A DNA stretch of 9,274 nt, taken from contig CAKRPM010000039.1 in assembly GCA_934378025.1 (NCBI GenBank), positions 1 through 9,274 of the forward strand. The letters run 5' to 3'. A model generated the notes under the pieces. It was not told where the DNA came from, searched no databases, and saw only the letters and a list, made by a program, of their open reading frames with translations. The DNA comes from an uncultured Eubacteriales bacterium. GTDB taxonomy: Bacteria; Bacillota; Clostridia; Oscillospirales; QAKW01. Below are positions 8,138-9,274 of this stretch, in pieces; position 1 is the stretch's first letter, and the number at the start of each line of letters is the position of its first letter. A program made the position numbers and the translations under genes.

Positions 8138-8167
8138 ATTATAAGGGATTTTGCCCCTTTTTGGCAA
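8138..8167 (-). promoter_or_regulatory. Sigma-A-type promoter for the DUF6259-like gene
   Basis: Read on the - strand, TTGCCA (8167-8162) and a perfect TATAAT (8143-8138) are separated by 18 bp. Transcription would start near 8131 and leave a leader of about 16 nt that holds just the ribosome binding site. The leader is too short for a riboswitch or attenuator, so control is most likely at initiation. Confidence 0.7.
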
Positions 8168-8192
8168 TGCATACACCTTGCAATTATTTGCA
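8168..8192. promoter_or_regulatory. Candidate operator: three helically phased TGCA motifs
   Basis: TGCA occurs at 8168-8171, 8179-8182 and 8189-8192, steps of 11 and 10 bp, so all lie on one face of the helix. The last two form a small palindrome, TGCAA-TTAT-TTGCA (8179-8192). The outer two are 21 bp apart, about the distance between half-sites of AraC-type regulators. The cluster directly abuts the -35 of the hydrolase promoter, where an AraC-type activator would be placed to contact polymerase. Binding by the adjacent regulator is inferred from position only. Confidence 0.4.
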
Positions 8193-8210
8193 CAATATGA
8201 AACCATTCTC

Positions 8211-8239
8211 TTGACGATGCGGCGCAAAAGATGTATCAT
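8211..8239 (+). promoter_or_regulatory. Sigma-A-type promoter for the AraC-family gene
   Basis: TTGACG (8211-8216) and TATCAT (8234-8239) each differ from consensus at one position and are spaced by 17 bp. The expected start is near 8246, just before the ribosome binding site. This excludes the upstream in-frame ATG at 8231, which lies against the -10 box. Confidence 0.75.
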
Positions 8240-8250
8240 CAAAGCAAAGA

Positions 8251-8257
8251 GAGGAGG
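8251..8257 (+). promoter_or_regulatory. Ribosome binding site fixing the AraC-family start
   Basis: GAGGAGG lies 6 bases before the ATG at 8264. The alternative ATG at 8231 has no such site and falls upstream of the likely transcription start, so 8264 is preferred. Confidence 0.85.
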
Positions 8258-8263
8258 CGCGTT

Positions 8264-9184
8264 ATGATTTACCGAGTTCCGATGCTGTCCCTGCCGGACG
8301 CACGAAAGGTCGGGCGAATCCGCTATGCCAACGGATGGTCGGACGAGTATTGCCATAAACGAAATATTTTGATTTTTGTCTGTTCGGGGCGGTTTGTTTA
8401 TACTTTTTCGCCGACGCGCAAAATCACGCTTTCGGCCGGAACGCACCTGCTGATCCCCGCCGGCACGCATTATACGGCGCAGGCCGATGAGGACTGCGAC
8501 TATTTCTTCATTCAGTTTGAATCGCAAGAGCCGATTGTCCCCGTCCGGCCGACTCAGGCGGCCGCCGTGCTGAAAAAGCAAACCGAAGCGCAAAAAATCG
8601 CGCGCCAAAGCGACTATGACGCGCCGCCCGAGCGCTATCTGTATATCGATGAAACGCAAACGCATCGCCGCAGTCTTGATGCCCTGCGGTATCGTTTGGC
8701 GCGCTGCGCGGAGTTTCAGCGCGGCATTTCGCCGTTGGATCGTATGCGCATGACCGATTCGTTTTTCAGGGTGTTGCTTTCCCTGGCCACCGACACGGGC
8801 GGTCATTTGGTGGATACCGAGCATTTTTCGCCCGCTTTTATCAAGCTGAGGCGGTTTATTGAGGAAAACTATACCGAAAAGCTGACGCTTCGGGGTCTCA
8901 GTCGGCATTTTGTCGTTTCCGAACAGTATATCATGCGGTTGTTTCGCGAGCAGGCGGGTACGACGGTGACACGCTATATCAACGAGGTGCGTTTGCAAAA
9001 ATCGCTGGATCTTTTGGTATATCATTCGCTTTCGGTCAGCGAGGTGGCCTGGGCGGTGGGATTTTCCGGCTTGTATTATTTTGACCGTCTGTTTAAAAAA
9101 ACCTACGGCATCACGCCGACGCAGTATCAAAAGAATCATCGTCTGACCGTTGCAACTCATAAAAACAACGCCGAAAACCCGTAA
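8264..9184 (+). CDS. AraC-family transcriptional regulator (cupin plus AraC HTH)
   Basis: This is a 306-residue one-component regulator, probably sugar-responsive. The N-terminal half (about 1-100) reads as a cupin-like sensing domain: short strands with HLLIPAGTHYTAQADEDCDYFFIQFE at 61-86, where PAGTHY is typical of the AraC arm/cupin barrel. A helical linker follows (about 135-190). The C-terminal AraC DNA-binding domain spans about 193-290, with the first helix-turn-helix at about 206-229 (LTLRGLSRHFVVSEQYIMRLF) and the second at about 255-280, containing SVSEVAWAVGFSGLYYFDRLFKKTYGITPTQY, the conserved AraC signature. It is divergent from the DUF6259-like gene with a 149-bp shared control region, so local control of that gene is the likely job. 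The final codons coincide with the left arm of a hairpin that terminates the neighbouring tRNA. The ligand cannot be told from sequence. Confidence 0.93.
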   Translation: MIYRVPMLSLPDARKVGRIRYANGWSDEYCHKRNILIFVCSGRFVYTFSPTRKITLSAGTHLLIPAGTHYTAQADEDCDYFFIQFESQEPIVPVRPTQAAAVLKKQTEAQKIARQSDYDAPPERYLYIDETQTHRRSLDALRYRLARCAEFQRGISPLDRMRMTDSFFRVLLSLATDTGGHLVDTEHFSPAFIKLRRFIEENYTEKLTLRGLSRHFVVSEQYIMRLFREQAGTTVTRYINEVRLQKSLDLLVYHSLSVSEVAWAVGFSGLYYFDRLFKKTYGITPTQYQKNHRLTVATHKNNAENP

Positions 9185-9198
9185 TCGGTTTTCGGCGT
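9161..9198 (-). terminator. Rho-independent terminator of the tRNA-Arg gene, overlapping the AraC 3' end
   Basis: A 12-bp perfect stem (arms 9168-9179 and 9187-9198; ACGCCGAAAACC pairing with GGTTTTCGGCGT) encloses a 7-base loop containing most of the AraC-gene stop codon. On the - strand it is followed by TTGTTTTT (9167-9160), a proper U tract, and it begins 5 bases after the tRNA CCA end. On the + strand no T run follows, so it should be a poorer terminator for the AraC transcript. Confidence 0.8.
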
Positions 9199-9203
9199 CG
9201 AAG

Positions 9204-9274
9204 TGGCACCCGTAATAGGAATCGAACCTATATCCAAGTCTTAGGAGGACCTTATTCTATCCATTGAACTATAC
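9204..9274 (-). tRNA. tRNA-Arg (anticodon CCT), 5' end cut by window edge
   Basis: Read on the - strand, 71 nt of a cloverleaf are present and about 4 nt of the 5' acceptor strand lie beyond the window. The visible 5' GTA pairs with TAC of the 3' strand TACGGGT. The D stem is GTTC/GAAT with loop AATGGATA. The anticodon stem is AGGTC/GACTT around loop CTCCTAA, giving anticodon CCT (complement of 9243-9245), which reads AGG arginine codons. The variable loop is GGAT. The T arm is ATAGG-TTCGATT-CCTAT. The discriminator is G, and CCA is encoded at 9206-9204. It is followed by its own terminator. Confidence 0.93.

Noticed and set aside
8231..8263. Upstream ATG giving the AraC-family protein 11 extra residues
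   Set aside because: It overlaps the spacer and -10 box of the likely promoter, and the extra residues MYHQSKERRRV are partly a translation of the ribosome binding site itself.
8120..9160. 346-codon open frame on the - strand opposite the AraC-family gene
   Set aside because: It is fully antisense to a gene with a clear cupin and AraC HTH signature, and its product has no domain features. It would also end within the divergent promoter region.
9204..9274. tRNA-Arg as an attachment site for an integrated element covering the AraC/DUF6259 genes
   Set aside because: No integrase, no excess of short hypothetical genes and no visible repeat of the tRNA 3' end occur between 6072 and 9203. The sequence beyond the window was not available.

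Overview
The window looks like the chromosome of an anaerobic Firmicute of class Clostridia with moderately high GC content. The signs are strong AGGAGG-type ribosome binding sites, the pyrK-pyrDB pair for NAD-linked dihydroorotate oxidation, a separate zinc-binding regulatory chain (PyrI) for aspartate transcarbamoylase, and an unusually compact operon. A gut member of Oscillospirales or a neighbouring order would fit, but this is inferred from style, not from a diagnostic marker.

Bases 1-6071 are the downstream part of a pyrimidine biosynthesis operon on the + strand: carB (5' end outside the window), pyrK, pyrD, pyrF, pyrE, pyrB, pyrI. Junctions are very tight: carB/pyrK 11 bp apart, pyrK/pyrD overlapping by 7 bp, pyrD/pyrF and pyrE/pyrB overlapping as ATGA, and pyrF/pyrE 1 bp apart. 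Only pyrI has a real leader (33 bp). Together the genes cover carbamoyl phosphate synthesis (large subunit), its condensation with aspartate, dihydroorotate oxidation, and conversion of orotate to OMP and UMP. pyrC and carA are not in the window, and neither is the operon promoter. The operon ends in a perfect 19-bp inverted repeat with A and T tracts, which also suits the convergent gene on the other side.

Bases 6135-9184 hold a divergent pair: a 659-residue cytoplasmic protein on the - strand resembling the uncharacterised DUF6259, glycoside-hydrolase-like family, and an AraC-family regulator on the + strand. The 149-bp gap between them contains two back-to-back sigma-A-type promoters and, between these, a helically phased set of TGCA motifs that is a reasonable candidate operator. 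This looks like a small carbohydrate-responsive unit unrelated to the pyr operon.

The right edge holds most of a tRNA-Arg(CCT) gene on the - strand, cut by the window end. Its terminator hairpin overlaps the last codons of the AraC gene.

Most of the window is ordinary core metabolism. The least explained part is the DUF6259-like enzyme with its dedicated regulator. I saw no CRISPR array, insertion sequence, prophage gene, toxin-antitoxin pair or defence gene.
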